Assembly (NCBI RefSeq): GCF_048544455.1
Contig: NC_133528.1
Coordinates: forward strand, 48,145,502-48,209,501
Direction: 5' to 3'
From: Silene latifolia
Taxonomy: Eukaryota; Streptophyta; Magnoliopsida; Caryophyllales; Caryophyllaceae
DNA: 64,000 bases
The notes beneath the pieces are model-generated. The model was not told the origin of the DNA. It worked only from the letters and a program-made list of their open reading frames with translations, and made no database searches. Below, in pieces: positions 22,037-34,782 of this stretch. Numbering within the stretch: position 1 is the stretch's first letter; each line of letters begins with the position of its first letter. A program made the translations under genes and the position numbers.

Positions 22037-23314
22037 TGTTGGAGTAAGTGTCCCCGACAATAATGTGATCACAATTATCGATCATGATGATCACATGTTT
22101 AAATCTCATATTTAAGAATGCATGAGGGAAACTAATATTTTACAGTTAACTGGTCCACACATATCGGTAATGATTGGCTAACTAGAGTTTGACATTACTG
22201 TCGTGCGACGGTGGTGATCAGTTGATACCCTGAGGTCATACCTATTGGGTAATACTCTTAATTGATCATTTAATTAATCGTATGCCGATACGAGTTAATT
22301 AAATTGCTTAAAATTGACGGATGATTTTTTGAGTAGAATTAACATGTCTCATTGTAATTCGATTAAATAAGATACGGTCTAAGTAATTGAATTGTTTTAT
22401 TACTTAGATTGAATTATTGTTTACGAAACAATTGAAGCAGAATGAATAATTTATTATAAATACAAGTTGTTGTAATTTATAATTCGATAAACCATTTTGG
22501 TACAAGTAATCAAGAATTACTAGTTAATTTTGTATGTGACATATTTTATTAATATGTTGATTTTTAATATGTTAAAAATACATTATATTGTGACATGTCA
22601 TGTAACATGTGACATATGACAAAATTGACAAATGACAAAATAAAATGGACCTTCCATTTTATGTGTGTACCGAAAATTGGAGGGAGTATTAGGGTTTATA
22701 TTGTGTTGTTTATTTTAAATGGAAACACAATGATTAAACTCTACATATAGTCATGCACACCTAGTCTGTCTTGGGTAGAATGTGAAGCTCATGCATTGGC
22801 CCTCTACCCTTCCCTCCACCCGGTTTTTGCATAAGAAAGGCCAAGGGTTTTTCTCTTATTATTCAACCATTCACTACATAATTTAGTAGTGTAAGAAAAA
22901 TTAAGAACTCTCTACAATTTGTGAAATATTTTAGAGAAAGAAACACTCATAAAATCCTCTCCTCTTAACCGAAAAAGAAGAGAACAAAAATCCAATTTTT
23001 GTGTCAAGTTTAAGTAAGATTTTATTTAATACTAGATCATATTAATTATTATTATTATTAATGGTGTTACTTTGGGTATAATTCCTTAGGAGAGATTCTC
23101 CACTTGAATCTTGTTCTTCCACCTTTGAAAAGCTCAAGAACTAGTAACAAGGTGAACTTACTAGTGCCCATATTCCGAAATCATCAATATAAGAATTGAT
23201 TTTCTCCTTATACTTGTAATTGTTTTGCATGCATAAGATCCGATTTAATTTTATAACTAAATTTAACTATCTTATTATGAATATGTTAATATTTGAGATT
23301 AATGAATCCTAATA
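22037..23314 (+). repeat. Copia-2 5' LTR
   Basis: Starts TGTTGGAGTAAGTG; the end AATCCTAATA corresponds to AATCCTAACA in the 3' copy, so the terminal CA has mutated. About 1278 bp. Alignment with the 3' LTR pieces shows scattered substitutions. Confidence 0.93.
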
Positions 23315-23316
23315 AG

Positions 23317-23328
23317 TGGTATCAGAGC
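23317..23328 (+). promoter_or_regulatory. Copia-2 primer-binding site (initiator tRNA-Met)
   Basis: TGGTATCAGAGC, two bases after the 5' LTR, fixes plus-strand orientation. Confidence 0.95.
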
Positions 23329-25715
23329 ACAAGGTTGTTGCATGCAAATCGGTTTTGTTTTTCCGAGTTAATTAGTTAACAAATAAAATTTGTTATTTAG
23401 GATTTATGAAGATAAATCACGAAATAATTTTGCATGTTAAAAGTTTCTGGTCCTAAAATATTTTTGGGATATTTGAGAAGATTTATGGACTTTATTCTTC
23501 ATTATATATATTATTGGCATTAAAATGTGATTTTTATGAGAAAAATGTCATTTTTGGACGAAAAATAGCTAAACTTCGAATTTTTCAGTGATTTTTGGAT
23601 ATGTTTTCACATATATTATCTACTGGTTACATGTTAAATTTCGTGAAAAACTAAGTTATTTTGCATAAAATATGAATTTTATGAATTTAAATCGAATTTA
23701 AAAGGTTTATTAGATTAATATGAGTTATATTTCGAATATGGTCATGAAAATTTTATATGTTGTCACATGCATTTTTACTCAGTGTGTGTAAAATTTTTAG
23801 ATGGATTGAACTCCTTTTGCATGATTTATGAATTTTTGAGTAAAAATTCGATAAATAGTGACTTAAATTAGCCTATAATGCTAAAACATATTTCATGACT
23901 AAAGAAAAATGTCATATGTTGTATTTTATCCCACATTTCAGATCTAAAAGTGAAAAGTTGATTAAAACTAATTTTCTCATATTTTTGTGGTCATATTTGA
24001 TAAAACCGATAACCCACAACGATGTTTTTCTCAAAATTTTCGAAATTCTTTAACCTAAGTTTTGAACATTATGAGTGTCATGGTATTTTTCCAAACTGTT
24101 CATGAGTTTAAATTTCAAATTTTGAAATTATTTGAAATTATTATAATTTAATTTGGAGTTTATAATATAAAATTGTTTTTTTTGGGGTCCATTATGAACA
24201 ATATTAAGAAATCAAGTTGAATTATTGTCAAAATGTTAGTGAAGACTAAGTTTTGAGTCCTAAGATGGTTAGGGTAATTAACTTGAACATAAATATGAAT
24301 TTATGTAACATATTGTGATTTTAATAAGTTAAATCACGCAAATCCATAAAAACCGATGTAATATACTTCCTCCATACCAGACCAATGGTAACACTTACCT
24401 AATACGGCCGTATCACACCAATGGTAACATTCCTTATTTGGCCCACAATATTACCATATTATCCTGATACTCATTTGATATTTACACAAAATGTCATTAC
24501 ATACTCCACCTACCAATCCACAATTAAACCCACAATTACATACCCCACCTATTTTTTCCCTCTTTACCCTTGCTTTTACCCTCTTTTCTTAAAAACCCCA
24601 TTTTTTACCATGTTACCATTGGTCTGGTATGGAGGGAGTACGATATTGGCTCTTAAAAGGCGATTTAGCATAAAACTAAACATGTTCATACATATTATAA
24701 TGCTGCATTTTATTTATGATTGTCGTAATTTTGATTTATATAATTTTTGAATTATGTAATTTTACTTAGTATGGCCTTAGTTTTTAATTGGTATTACCCG
24801 GAATGTATGGGAATATCGATTTGATTGTAATTATTGTGATCTCGTATCACCGTTTTGTAATTTAATAGATTTATTTTTATTACAAATGTATAATAGGAAA
24901 TTATGTAATTTTATTTATTATTTTGTAATTTCCTGGAGTTTCCATGAAGACGGTGTTACCTCGAGATGCGTGCCAAGACCGAAGTTCAAGGGACCAAGGA
25001 GTTGGTTTCCAAATTTCTAATAGTTTATTAGATTTACTATTTTAGGAAGGCCATACTAGGACTTTATATTTATGCTTTGCATTTTCTTTATATGTTTGCA
25101 TGCATCGCTAAATCGCCATAACTAAACATGCATTTTCTTTAATCGAGTCATCGACCGTGTCAATTATGATTATCGTAGTTCACCGCTTTAGTTCATTTAA
25201 AACGTGATAGATAATAAATTGACATGACCTCTCGCTAAATTAATAATTGAGATTTAGCCTTACCAAATAGTAGAACCCACGAAACCCATTTCATAAGGGA
25301 GTTAATCCGGCTTCACCGTAATACAAACCTTGTTAAGTTGGGTAAGTGGGTAGTAAAATGTTATTACTTCGAAATTTGGATTGAGCTCAACGGAAGTATT
25401 CGTGACCGTAGTCGCATGTGTTCCGGGCTAAAGATAAATATTAATGTAATTTTATCAACCAAGAATTCTAAAAGTAGAATCGATTAAAGAGTTAATCCAC
25501 CGAGTTATATTGATGAGGGATTATCCGGCTTCACGGTACCTGAGTTGATATGAACTTGGATCTTGGAATCATTTATCATAGTTGGGTAGAGGTCACTAGA
25601 TAAATGCAATAAAACTTGTTTAAATTTAAATTATTTACGAGTATTATTATCAAAACGATAAATGTTTTATTCCTTCTATTTTGTTTTGTAGACCGCTTTT
25701 ATTTCTCAATAACAA
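23329..25715 (+). other. Copia-2 leader
   Basis: 2.4 kb of AT-rich sequence without a gene, interrupted by a MITE (24366-24638). Long leaders are common in copia elements with this gag type. The final bases before the gag ATG hold no obvious feature. Confidence 0.75.
24366..24638. mobile_element. Stowaway-like MITE
   Basis: 273 bp with matching terminal inverted repeats: left CTTCCTCCATACCAGACCAA and right, reversed, CTCCCTCCATACCAGACCAA, continuing into GGTAACA. TA dinucleotides flank both ends (24364-24365, 24639-24640). CTCCCTCC-type ends and a TA target are the Stowaway (Tc1/mariner) signature. The short open frame inside has no family match. Confidence 0.9.
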
Positions 25716-26739
25716 ATGGCCGCACCAAACACCAACGCAAACTTTCTCACTAATGTTTCATGGCTCCAAACCTTTATGGATCGATGTAAACTTGAAAAGA
25801 ATGGGTCAAATTTCTCCGATTGGGATGCCCAACTCAAATTAGCCGCTCAAGGTGACGACAAGCTTCGTTACCTCATTGAGGCCTCTTCACCCGAACCTAA
25901 TGCTAGGTTAAGTGCCGCCACTAGGGAAGCATATGAAGCTTACCACAAAGAGTCCGCTGCAATCACAAATGTATTAATATTTGCTATGGAGGCGGATCTC
26001 CAAAGGAGAGCCTTTAAGATGGGCACTGCCTATGAAATCTACTCTAAGCTTGTGACAATGTTTTCACAAACACCGAGGATCGTCCAATATGAGGCGGCCT
26101 CGGCATTCTTTGATCTCGACTTCAAAGAGGGCCAAAAGGTTAGCCTTCATGTGCTCAAATTGTTGGAGCATGTCGAGACATTGAAGATTAAAAAAGTTGA
26201 AATTCCCAAAGAACTCATCATTGATAGAATTCTTCACTCCTTAAGCAAAGTCAAAGCATATGTGCAATTCCGGGTGAATTTCAACATGCAAGACAAGGAT
26301 GTGTCCCTTGAAGAGTTGCACAAGTTACTTGTGCAAGCCGAAAGGGACATTGGGCTAAATGTTAGCTCCCCTAAGGATGTGCTCAATATAAGTAATAAGA
26401 GCAAGGGAACCTTCAAGAAAAGTGGCAAAAAGGGCAAGAGGCAAGCTCCCATGAAAACCAAGGCTAGAACTTTTGAAACTAGCACTTCCAAACCCAAGAA
26501 GGGTCCCCTTGACAAGTGCCATTATTGTAATGGCATTGGACATTGGAAGAGGAATTGTTCCAAATATCTTGGTGACATCAAATATGGAAAGATCACTCCA
26601 GTAGGTAAATGACTATCCCTTCTTTTATGTTTCTAATTCAACTTTGGTATTTTGATACAAGTTGTGATAAAGTATCCCCTTTATATTGTAATTAGGGCCT
26701 CCTCCAAGCAACAACAAGGGCAAGGAAAAGCAAGCTTAA
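25716..26739 (+). CDS. Copia-2 gag, probably spliced
   Basis: The uninterrupted frame 25716-26612 (298 codons) encodes a complete copia gag. It has an N-terminal region with LEKNGSNFSDWDAQLKLA, the capsid core (NVLIFAMEADLQRR; ELIIDRILHSLSK; ELHKLLVQAERD), a basic linker and a CCHC knuckle CHYCNGIGHWKRNC (residues 267-280). It then reads TPVGK and stops. A consensus donor (AG|GTAAAT, 26603 on) and acceptor (TAATTAG|GG, to 26695) bound a possible 91-bp intron. Removing it keeps the frame and adds a short tail PPPSNNKGKEKQA ending at 26739. The protein would coat element RNA in particles. It is the only intact gene of Copia-2 and could serve in trans. The gag assignment is firm; the splice is inferred. 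Confidence 0.85.
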
Positions 26740-27744
26740 GAGATCGTGAGGGAGCTAGGAGTAGCCACCCATGAAGCTTGGCTTTATTTTTTGTCTTTAT
26801 TATCATGTTGTATTTTGAATTTCTAGAACTATTTTAATTTCCTTGTTTGACATGGAAATTTGTTTTAATCCTTTGAACAATGGTTGTAATTTTGGATTAA
26901 TAGTGACTTGGTTTGCAACCCAAGTCACTACGTTTATCTTATTTTTAATTGTTCTAAAATTCATCTTTATATGCTTGACATAGAAACATATGAATATCTA
27001 CTTAAAATTGATCCAATAGACAATTATAGTGATAGATTCATTATATGTCCATAAGCTTGGAGTTTGTGTATGATCGATTATAAAGTGATATTGAGTTAAT
27101 GAACTCACTTAAGGGAAACTTAATAACCTACATAAACCCATTAAATGTTTAAAATCAAATAAGTCTATTAATCTATGTGATATCTCTCCTTCTTCACCGA
27201 AACATCATTTGTGTCACAAAAGCTATCTTTTGAATATTTAGTGTATATATTCTAAAGATAGAGTGGGAGTAATATTAAGACACAAAGAATGATTTTTATA
27301 CCTTGAGTAGATGAGATCTATATAAGAGAAAATAATTTGTATACATTACTAATTATGTATAGATGGGATCCATGTGAAGAAACCAAAAGAAGATGTTCTT
27401 AGGGTAACTACATGAGGAGACCAAAAGAAGATGTTCTTAAGGAAACTACGTGAGGAGACCAAAAAAAGTACTTATAGGAACATGACTAATGAAAAGACTT
27501 AAACATAAAGATTCTTGTTTGATTATGATCAAACTAAACAATAAGATTCAACGTTAACGTTTACTTAAGTGCCTAATGAAACGAAATGCATCCTTGAATA
27601 TAAATGAGATTTATGATTAAGAGTTGCATAGAAAGACATATCGATGTTGATAATAGCTAAGTTAATGGATTATAAACTTACCACTAATACAAGTTGGACA
27701 TGGAGGAAAATATGTCAAGTGAAAGATTAGATTAAGGATGGTTT
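26740..27744 (+). other. Copia-2 body after gag, no recognisable pol
   Basis: About 1 kb of AT-rich sequence with no domain. A minisatellite of roughly 45 bp (three copies of a unit containing GAGACCAAAAGAAGATG) lies at about 27375-27470. Confidence 0.65.
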
Positions 27745-28434
27745 TGTTGGTGGGAACTGGTGTAGAAATCAGGGGAGGTACACTGTTGCAGATGGCTATT
27801 CTTGGTTACAGCCTGAACTTTCTAAGGTAACCTGGTATCCACTTATCTGGAATGCTTCTATTGTCCCTAAACATGCTTATATTGGTTGGCTTGCTATGCA
27901 AGGGCGACTATTAACAAAGGACAGACTGGGTTCATTTGGTATTCAGACTGATGGACAGTGTGAGCTATGTCAAGATCATCTGGAGGATCATACACATATG
28001 TTGTATATGTGTAGTTACAGTAAGCATTGTTGGTCCCTGCTCTGGGAATGGCTTGATTATAAGTTCCCTTTGATTGGCTTATGTGACTGGTTTAGGAGAT
28101 GGAGATGTAAGACCCTCATCCAGAAGCAGATCATTGCAGCAGCTATTGTTGGACTGATATATCACATTTGGATTGCTCGTAATATCTGCAGATTGGAAGC
28201 AAGATTGCAAGCACCATGGGCAGTTCTTAAGCAACTTAAAGAAGAGTTACAAGCACGATTTCAAAGGCCTTCTAAGATTGAGCTTGTACAAAAGTCTGTT
28301 TGGGCATGTCAGTTATTAGCAGTTTAGTTCTTTTTTATGCTTGTAATGTGTATGTCCGTAATGGTGGTGATTTTGATGTAATCCTTGAATTATTATCTAT
28401 CTATATAATATATTCACAGTTCACCAAAAAAAAA
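27745..28434 (+). mobile_element. LINE (non-LTR) 3' end, 5'-truncated
   Basis: The frame reads through TWYPLIWNASIVPKHAYIG, then GRLLTKDRLGSFGI and CELCQDHLEDHTHMLYMCSYS, the reverse-transcriptase zinc-binding (zf-RVT) domain at the end of plant LINE ORF2. An in-frame stretch from 27896 ends at a stop at 28325-28327. A short 3' untranslated region ends in a nine-A tail (28426-28434). Severe 5' truncation with a poly-A end is usual for LINE insertion. The left boundary is approximate and I could not identify the target duplication. Confidence 0.85.
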
Positions 28435-29435
28435 CCATGCTAGAGTCATTGCTAAACTTCATAAAAATGGACAAGTTATACCTCTTTCCGAAAAGGGTAT
28501 TTTGAAAGGGATGTATGAACTCCATGTTGAATTTTACTTTTAGTAATGACATTGCTTCGCTTGAATAAATTAGAGATTAAAATCTCTTTCTATTGTTAGA
28601 GATTGAAACCTCTTTCCAAATAGGTATTTTGAAAGGATATGTTGATAACATATGTGGTTTTATCATAACAACCTAGCAAAGCAAAAATGATTTCAATTCA
28701 TGAAATGTTTTGATTGAGTGGTCAAACACGAAACATGTGGAATTGAGTGGGAGTTTGAAATTGTCATGTGTAGACATAAGATTTAGTGGGAGTAATCATC
28801 CTCCATGAATTTTACAACTTATTACTCATTGACAATGACGAGCATATACTATCTTTAATAAAGAAAGCACTTAAGTTTTCAATTCTGGATGAATATGGAC
28901 TAAGATGAATCCAATTAAAACATGGGATGTTGGATTGGCATTAAGATGCGCACATCAAATCAACAAGATACGTAGGTTATTCATATCGATGAAGATGGAA
29001 TTACCATGAGAAGGTCATGGTCATTCATTGAACCTAAGAACTGTTGACTACATGATTAAGATCACTAATGTTTCCGCCATTAGAATAATCATGCACATGT
29101 CCTAAATAAATCATATGCTTAGAGCATGATGAGTCATTAGTAAGCCATATAAGAATCGTCATGAATTCTCGAGGAGAACTAATGAGCTATTATAGAGTTT
29201 GAAAGAACACTCAGTTGTGTGATAAGAAGTTACACATGCCGGAGTTTCCAAACACATAAGGATTTGTGAAGATCCTAAGCCAATTACGATAAGAGAGAAA
29301 TAAGAATTTGGAAGGATACTTGGTTGTGGTAAGAAGTTACACAAAACTAGTATTTTCTAAAATGCAAAGATTTGTGAGAAGTCCTAGACCAATCATCTTG
29401 ACAATTGTTGCAGGATCCTACAAAACATATACCTA
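28435..29435 (+). other. Copia-2 degenerate body
   Basis: No intact domain. Two diverged copies of an 80-90-bp segment containing AAGAAGTTACACA lie in tandem at about 29200-29400. Confidence 0.6.
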
Positions 29436-29702
29436 GTGCATTGTGAGTTGGTGGAACACTTGACTAGTGCAAGTTGTACCATCTACCATAATCCAAATTG
29501 TTGGTTATGTGATAACAACAAAAGGGTTTCTTACAAGATTAAAGAACCAAAGTCTAGTTTGAAGACTAGACATGTGCTTGGTAGAGTTCATGCTATGAGA
29601 GATGACATGAAAATAAGGGAAATCGCAATTCGAAAGTTTGAGCACGTGGACACGTGGTGTGTTGAACTTTTATTGCATCAACAAGTGTTAACACACTTGT
29701 AA
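29436..29702 (+). pseudogene. Copia-2 RNase H C-terminal remnant
   Basis: The frame contains CDNNKRVSYKIKEPKSSLK and TRHVLGRVHAMRDD. This resembles the last part of copia RNase H, where families read CDNSGA..AKEPRSH..SKHVLRR..LIR. The usual ADPLTK that follows is not recognisable. Only this fragment shows that the element once descended from a full pol-bearing copia. Assignment rests on my recollection of the family pattern, not on an alignment. Confidence 0.6.
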
Positions 29703-30453
29703 GACATATGGTAGTAATATGGTATTGACTACTCAAATGAAATGTCTACATTTAGCGTTTGAGTTATCATTAACTCATCTTGTACTTTGTTACATCCAAA
29801 CGGGTTGTAGAGACAATATTGAACCCCGTTAAAGTGAACCCGGATTAACATGGTATTTGCCCATAGTCACTTGTATGAGGTGATGTCTCGAAGTGACTAG
29901 AGTGTGATGCGATTGATGGCAAGTTCAAGTGCCATAGAGTCATATGAGATGACTAGTCGATCACATAGGCAGACTGTTAGGAACACTTTGTCGGGCCTAA
30001 TGACCGCTTATAGAGTTCTGGCAAATTTATATAGCCTAGTCGTGGCAACAGCTACTATAGAATTCTAATGAGTCGATTCTTTTCACTAAAGCCTGTTCGC
30101 CCAAGGTGGCACAGTTTCAGAGTAACTTTGATTTATGATCCTACGACCTTCGTAAATGGGGTTAAAGGGCTTATTTTGGGTTATGATGAGCTGTGGCTAG
30201 TCGAAGAGAATAGTGCGATAGGAATTGTCCACCCCTTTGTCAGGGTTAAAACAATATCTCAGGGCCACTCGAGGAGTAATGAACTGGAAATGCGTGGCCA
30301 CGCTCGGAAGGTATCTATGGTAGATAATTCCGGTCAATCAGTTATTCTCCCGATCGAGGAAACCACTCTCGATATGATCACTTGCAAGTACGACTCGAAA
30401 GACACCTTGCATTGAGTGGGAGATAGTAATAGGACAAGAGAATTGGTGACGCA
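29703..30453 (+). other. Copia-2 3' noncoding region
   Basis: No domain recognised. A 115-codon open frame at 30068-30415 shows no family motif and I do not call it a gene. Confidence 0.6.
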
Positions 30454-30478
30454 CACTTGTCGAGGACAAGTGGGAGAT
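30454..30478 (+). other. Copia-2 stem-loop and polypurine tract before 3' LTR
   Basis: A perfect 8-bp stem CACTTGTC/GACAAGTG with a GAG loop (30454-30472) runs into the purine tract GTGGGAGA, followed by the LTR start at 30479. Confidence 0.88.
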
Positions 30479-31025
30479 TGTTGGAGTACGTGTCCCCGAC
30501 AATAATGCGATAACAATTGTCGATCATGATGATCACATGTTTAAATCTCATTTTTAAGAATGCATGAGGGAAAGTAATATTTTAAAGTCAACTGGTCCAC
30601 ACATATCGGTAATGATTGGCTGACTAGAGTTTGACATTACTGTCGTGCGACGGTGGTGATCAGTTGATACCCTGAGGTCATACCTATAGGGTAATACTCT
30701 TAATTAATCATTTAATTAATCGTATGCCGATACGAGTTAATTAAATTGCTTAAAATTGACGGATGATTTTGTGAGTAGAATTAACGTGTCTCATTGTAAT
30801 TCGATTAAATAAGATACGGTCTAAGTAATCGAATTGTTTTATTACTTAGATTGAATTATTGTTTACGAAACAATTGAAGCAGAATGAATAATTTATTATA
30901 AATACAAGTTGTTGTAATTTATAATTCGATAAACCATTTTGGTACAAGTAATCAAGAATTACTAGTTAATTTTGTATGTGACATATTTTATTAATATGTT
31001 GATTTTTAATATGTTAAAAATACAT
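30479..31025 (+). repeat. Copia-2 3' LTR, part 1
   Basis: Starts TGTTGGAGTACGTG and matches the 5' LTR until the CACTA insertion after ATACAT at 31025. Confidence 0.95.
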
Positions 31026-31345
31026 CACTACTATAAATCCAGGCAACTACAACGCCCCTTTAACAACGATTATTCACGAAAATCACAATAGACGTTGTAG
31101 AATGTATGGCGCGAATTTTACTAAAATTAATTACAACGGGTATGGTTATATAACCGTTGTTATAAGTTTTAACAACGGGTCACACATGCACAACCGTTGT
31201 TAATAATTTGGCGCAAAATTGAAGCAAAGTTAGTGAAAAGTAATCACAACGGTTACTTTTGAAACCCGTTGTTAAAACTTATTTAACAACGGTTGTTGTT
31301 TTACAACCGTTGTTAAAACGTTTTAACAACGGTTTTTGTTTAATA
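31026..31345. repeat. CACTA left terminus and subterminal repeats
   Basis: About ten copies of ACAACGGTT/AACCGTTGT in both orientations, often as facing pairs, after the terminal repeat. Subterminal repeats of this kind bind transposase in the family. Confidence 0.88.
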
Positions 31346-32321
<976 letters not shown>

Positions 32322-32615
32322 ATGACTATCAAATTGAATACATGGGGGTTGGTTTTGTACAACAATCTCGAGGCTCTCTTACTCTTCCCTTTCGAATTGT
32401 TCATCATGGGGGAGCTAAAGAAGATAAAGCATGAAATCTCGATTTAATCTGATTGGTACTCCTTTGGCGTCATCCTGCCTGTCGGATTATCATGCTTATT
32501 TGGCCTTTCGATCTCGTTTTTTGGGTTTTCATGTCGGAAAGCAATCTCGGCCACAGGGTTTACAGTCCTTGGGATAGTAAACAAGTTGCTAACAGTGGTT
32601 ATCAATATTTGTTGA
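32322..32615 (+). pseudogene. Captured fragment of a GDP-mannose (nucleotide-sugar) transporter, GONST1-like
   Basis: The frame reads NTWGLVLYNNLEALLLFP, then IMGELKKIKHEIS, a stop codon at 32445-32447, then DWYSFGVILPVGLSCLFGLS, FFGFSCRKAISATGFTVLG and NKLLTVVIN before a stop at 32613-32615. I recognise this as the C-terminal membrane half of plant Golgi GDP-mannose transporters (GONST1/GONST2). The fragment is contiguous without visible introns and covers under a third of the usual protein. The internal stop and missing ends make it non-functional. It lies wholly inside element X, so it was picked up by the element rather than inserted into. Confidence 0.85.
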
Positions 32616-32859
32616 GTGCTAAATGCTAACAGGGAACACATGGGGGAGTGTTCATTTTCATTTCTTTGTGATGGGAACTTTAATATAGTTTTATATAGAT
32701 TGTTTCCCTTTGTCTTTCTTGTCCTTTATGTGGAGTAGGGAGAAACATTTAATAGATCAAAAGTGATATTTTTGTTACATTTGATTGTAAATTGTTCTTT
32801 AAGAACGTGCTACATGCAAAATTATGCCTCCTTTATGTGGATTAGGGAGAAACATTTAA

Positions 32860-34075
32860 TAGATCACCTATTTTGTTCTTTGCCTTATTTTGTGAATCTC
32901 AGTCCTTGTGTTGTGAATCCTAGAGCTTGTTTTGTGAACTTGTAAGATAATTTTCTAGAACTTGGTCACCATAAGTGTTAGGAATCACCTATTTTGCCCT
33001 TTTCCTTATTTGGTGAATCTCAGTCCTCGTTTTGTGAATCTCAGACCTTATTCTGTTAATCTCAAACCTTATTATGTGAATGTCAGACCTTATTCTGTTA
33101 ATCTTAGAGCTTAATTTGTGAACTTAGAAGCTAATATTCTTAAATTTTGTTATAAGTGATAAGAGATAACCTGTTTTGCTCTTCTCCTGCTTTTGTGAAT
33201 CTCGGTCCTTATGTTGTGAATCCTATAGCTTGTTTTGTGAACCTGTAAGATAATTTTCTAAAACTTGGTCATTATAGGTGTTAGGAATCACCTATTTTGT
33301 TCTTTGCCTTATTTTGTGAATCTCAGTCCTTATTTTGTGAATCTCATACCTTATTTAGTGAATCTTAAGGCTTGTTTTGTGAAACTTGATCATCATAAGT
33401 GGTTAAAATCACCTATTTTGCTCTTTTCTTTATTAGGTGAATCTCAGACTTTGTTTTGTGAATCTCAGACCTTGTTAAGTGAATCTTAGAGCTTGTTTTG
33501 TGAAACTTGGTCATCATAAGTGGTTAAAATCACGTTTTTTGCTCTTTTCCTTATTTGGTGAATCTCAGACCTTATTTTGTGAATCTCATATCTTATTCAG
33601 TGAATCTTAAGGCTTGTTTTGTGAAACTTGATCATCATAATTGGTTAAAATAACCTATTTTGCTCTTTTCTTTATTAGGTGAATCTCAGACTTTGTTTTG
33701 TGAATCTCAGACCTTGTTCAGTGAATCTTAGAGGTTGTTTTGTGAAACTTGGTCATCATAAGTGGTTAAAATCACGTTTTTTGCTCTTTTCCTTATTTGG
33801 TGAATCTCAGACCTTATTTTGTGAATCTCATACTTTATTTAGTGAATCTTAGGGCTTGTTTTGTGAAACTTGGTCATCATAAGTGGTTAAAATCACCTTT
33901 TTTGCTCTTTTCTTTATTCGGTGAATCTCAGACTTTGTTTTGTGAATCTCAGATCTTGTTCAGTGAATCTTAGAGCTTGTTTTGTGAAACTTGGTCTTAA
34001 AATCACCTTTTTTGCTCTTTTCCTTATTTGGTGAATCTCAGACCTTATTTTGTGAATCTCATACCTTATTCAGAT
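32860..34075. repeat. Minisatellite in element X (about 121-bp unit)
   Basis: About nine units, each holding TTTTGTGAATCTCAGACCTT-like sub-repeats and GTGAAACTTGGTCATCATAA. Copies of the latter recur at about 33378, 33500, 33620, 33743 and 33861, giving a 118-123-bp period. Open frames across it are by-products of the repeat. Confidence 0.88.
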
Positions 34076-34451
34076 TTTAAAATGCATATAATGTGCCTTA
34101 TACGGTCATCGACGGAACTAGTTTGTCTTCAGATCAATAGAATTGGTTTTTCGCGCTTTATAATCCGTAACTATAACTATGTTATCATAATAGGATATTT
34201 TGTTATAATACCTGGCTTTTGTGTCACAGAATATTATTTGGCTCTATGTAATAACGTAACAAGTTAATAGAATAACACGGTTACTCTATGTGATAACATG
34301 ACAAGTTACTGGAATAACACTACATGCTCTTTGGAATAACATGAGAAACATATGACTCGAATACTCAGGTGAAGTGGTGACTTATAAACTTATATTGTGG
34401 CCATTACATCAACTGTAGTGTGTTGGTGGAATATTCAGTTTCTACTAAACT

Positions 34452-34523
34452 AGCTCATTAGCTCAATTGGTAGAGCATTTGTGCAATTGCACAAAGGATG
34501 TAGGTTCAATTCCTACATGAGCT
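34452..34523 (+). ncRNA. tRNA-like sequence 1
   Basis: Folds as a cloverleaf: 7-bp acceptor AGCTCAT/ATGAGCT, TA linker, D stem GCTC/GAGC with a GG-containing loop, anticodon stem TTTGT/ACAAA, and T stem GTAGG/CCTAC with loop TTCAATT. The A box (TAGCTCAATTGG) and B box (GGTTCAATTCC) of an RNA polymerase III promoter are both present. The anticodon loop has eight bases (GCAATTGC) instead of seven, so I do not assign an amino acid. It may be a decayed tRNA or a tRNA-derived element. Confidence 0.65.
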
Positions 34524-34713
34524 TCTATTATCAATATATGTAACATAAGTGTTACTTTATCAAATAAAAAAGTGTTATTATATATACGAAACAATGTTAC
34601 ATTATCAAATAACTAGTGTTATTCTTAGCTAGCATCACTTTGTTCGATAATTATTGTTACCACATAGAACAACTAATGTTACTACAAAGTGTAACTAGTG
34701 CTTTATATATGTT

Positions 34714-34782
34714 CGTCTATGTGGGGCTCGAACCCACACCATGTGCAATAACACATTGCTCTACCTTTTGAGCTAATAGACG
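34714..34782 (-). ncRNA. tRNA-like sequence 2, opposite orientation
   Basis: On the minus strand: acceptor CGTCTAT/ATAGACG (7 bp), TA, D stem GCTC/GAGC, anticodon stem ATGTG/CACAT, and T stem GTGGG/CCCAC with loop TTCGAGC. B box GGTTCGAGCCC is near-consensus. The anticodon loop has only six bases (TTATTG). It shares the D-arm core TAGCTC..GGTAGAGCA with sequence 1, but acceptor and T arms differ while staying paired. Confidence 0.65.

Noticed and set aside
24421..24750. 109-codon open frame over the MITE
   Set aside because: It spans a Stowaway-like MITE and its flank; such elements carry no gene.
30068..30415. 115-codon open frame upstream of the Copia-2 3' LTR
   Set aside because: No family motif; it lies in the 3' noncoding region of a decayed element and seems a chance frame.
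34452..34782. Calling the two cloverleaves functional tRNA genes
   Set aside because: The anticodon loops have eight and six bases rather than seven, so they are reported only as tRNA-like.
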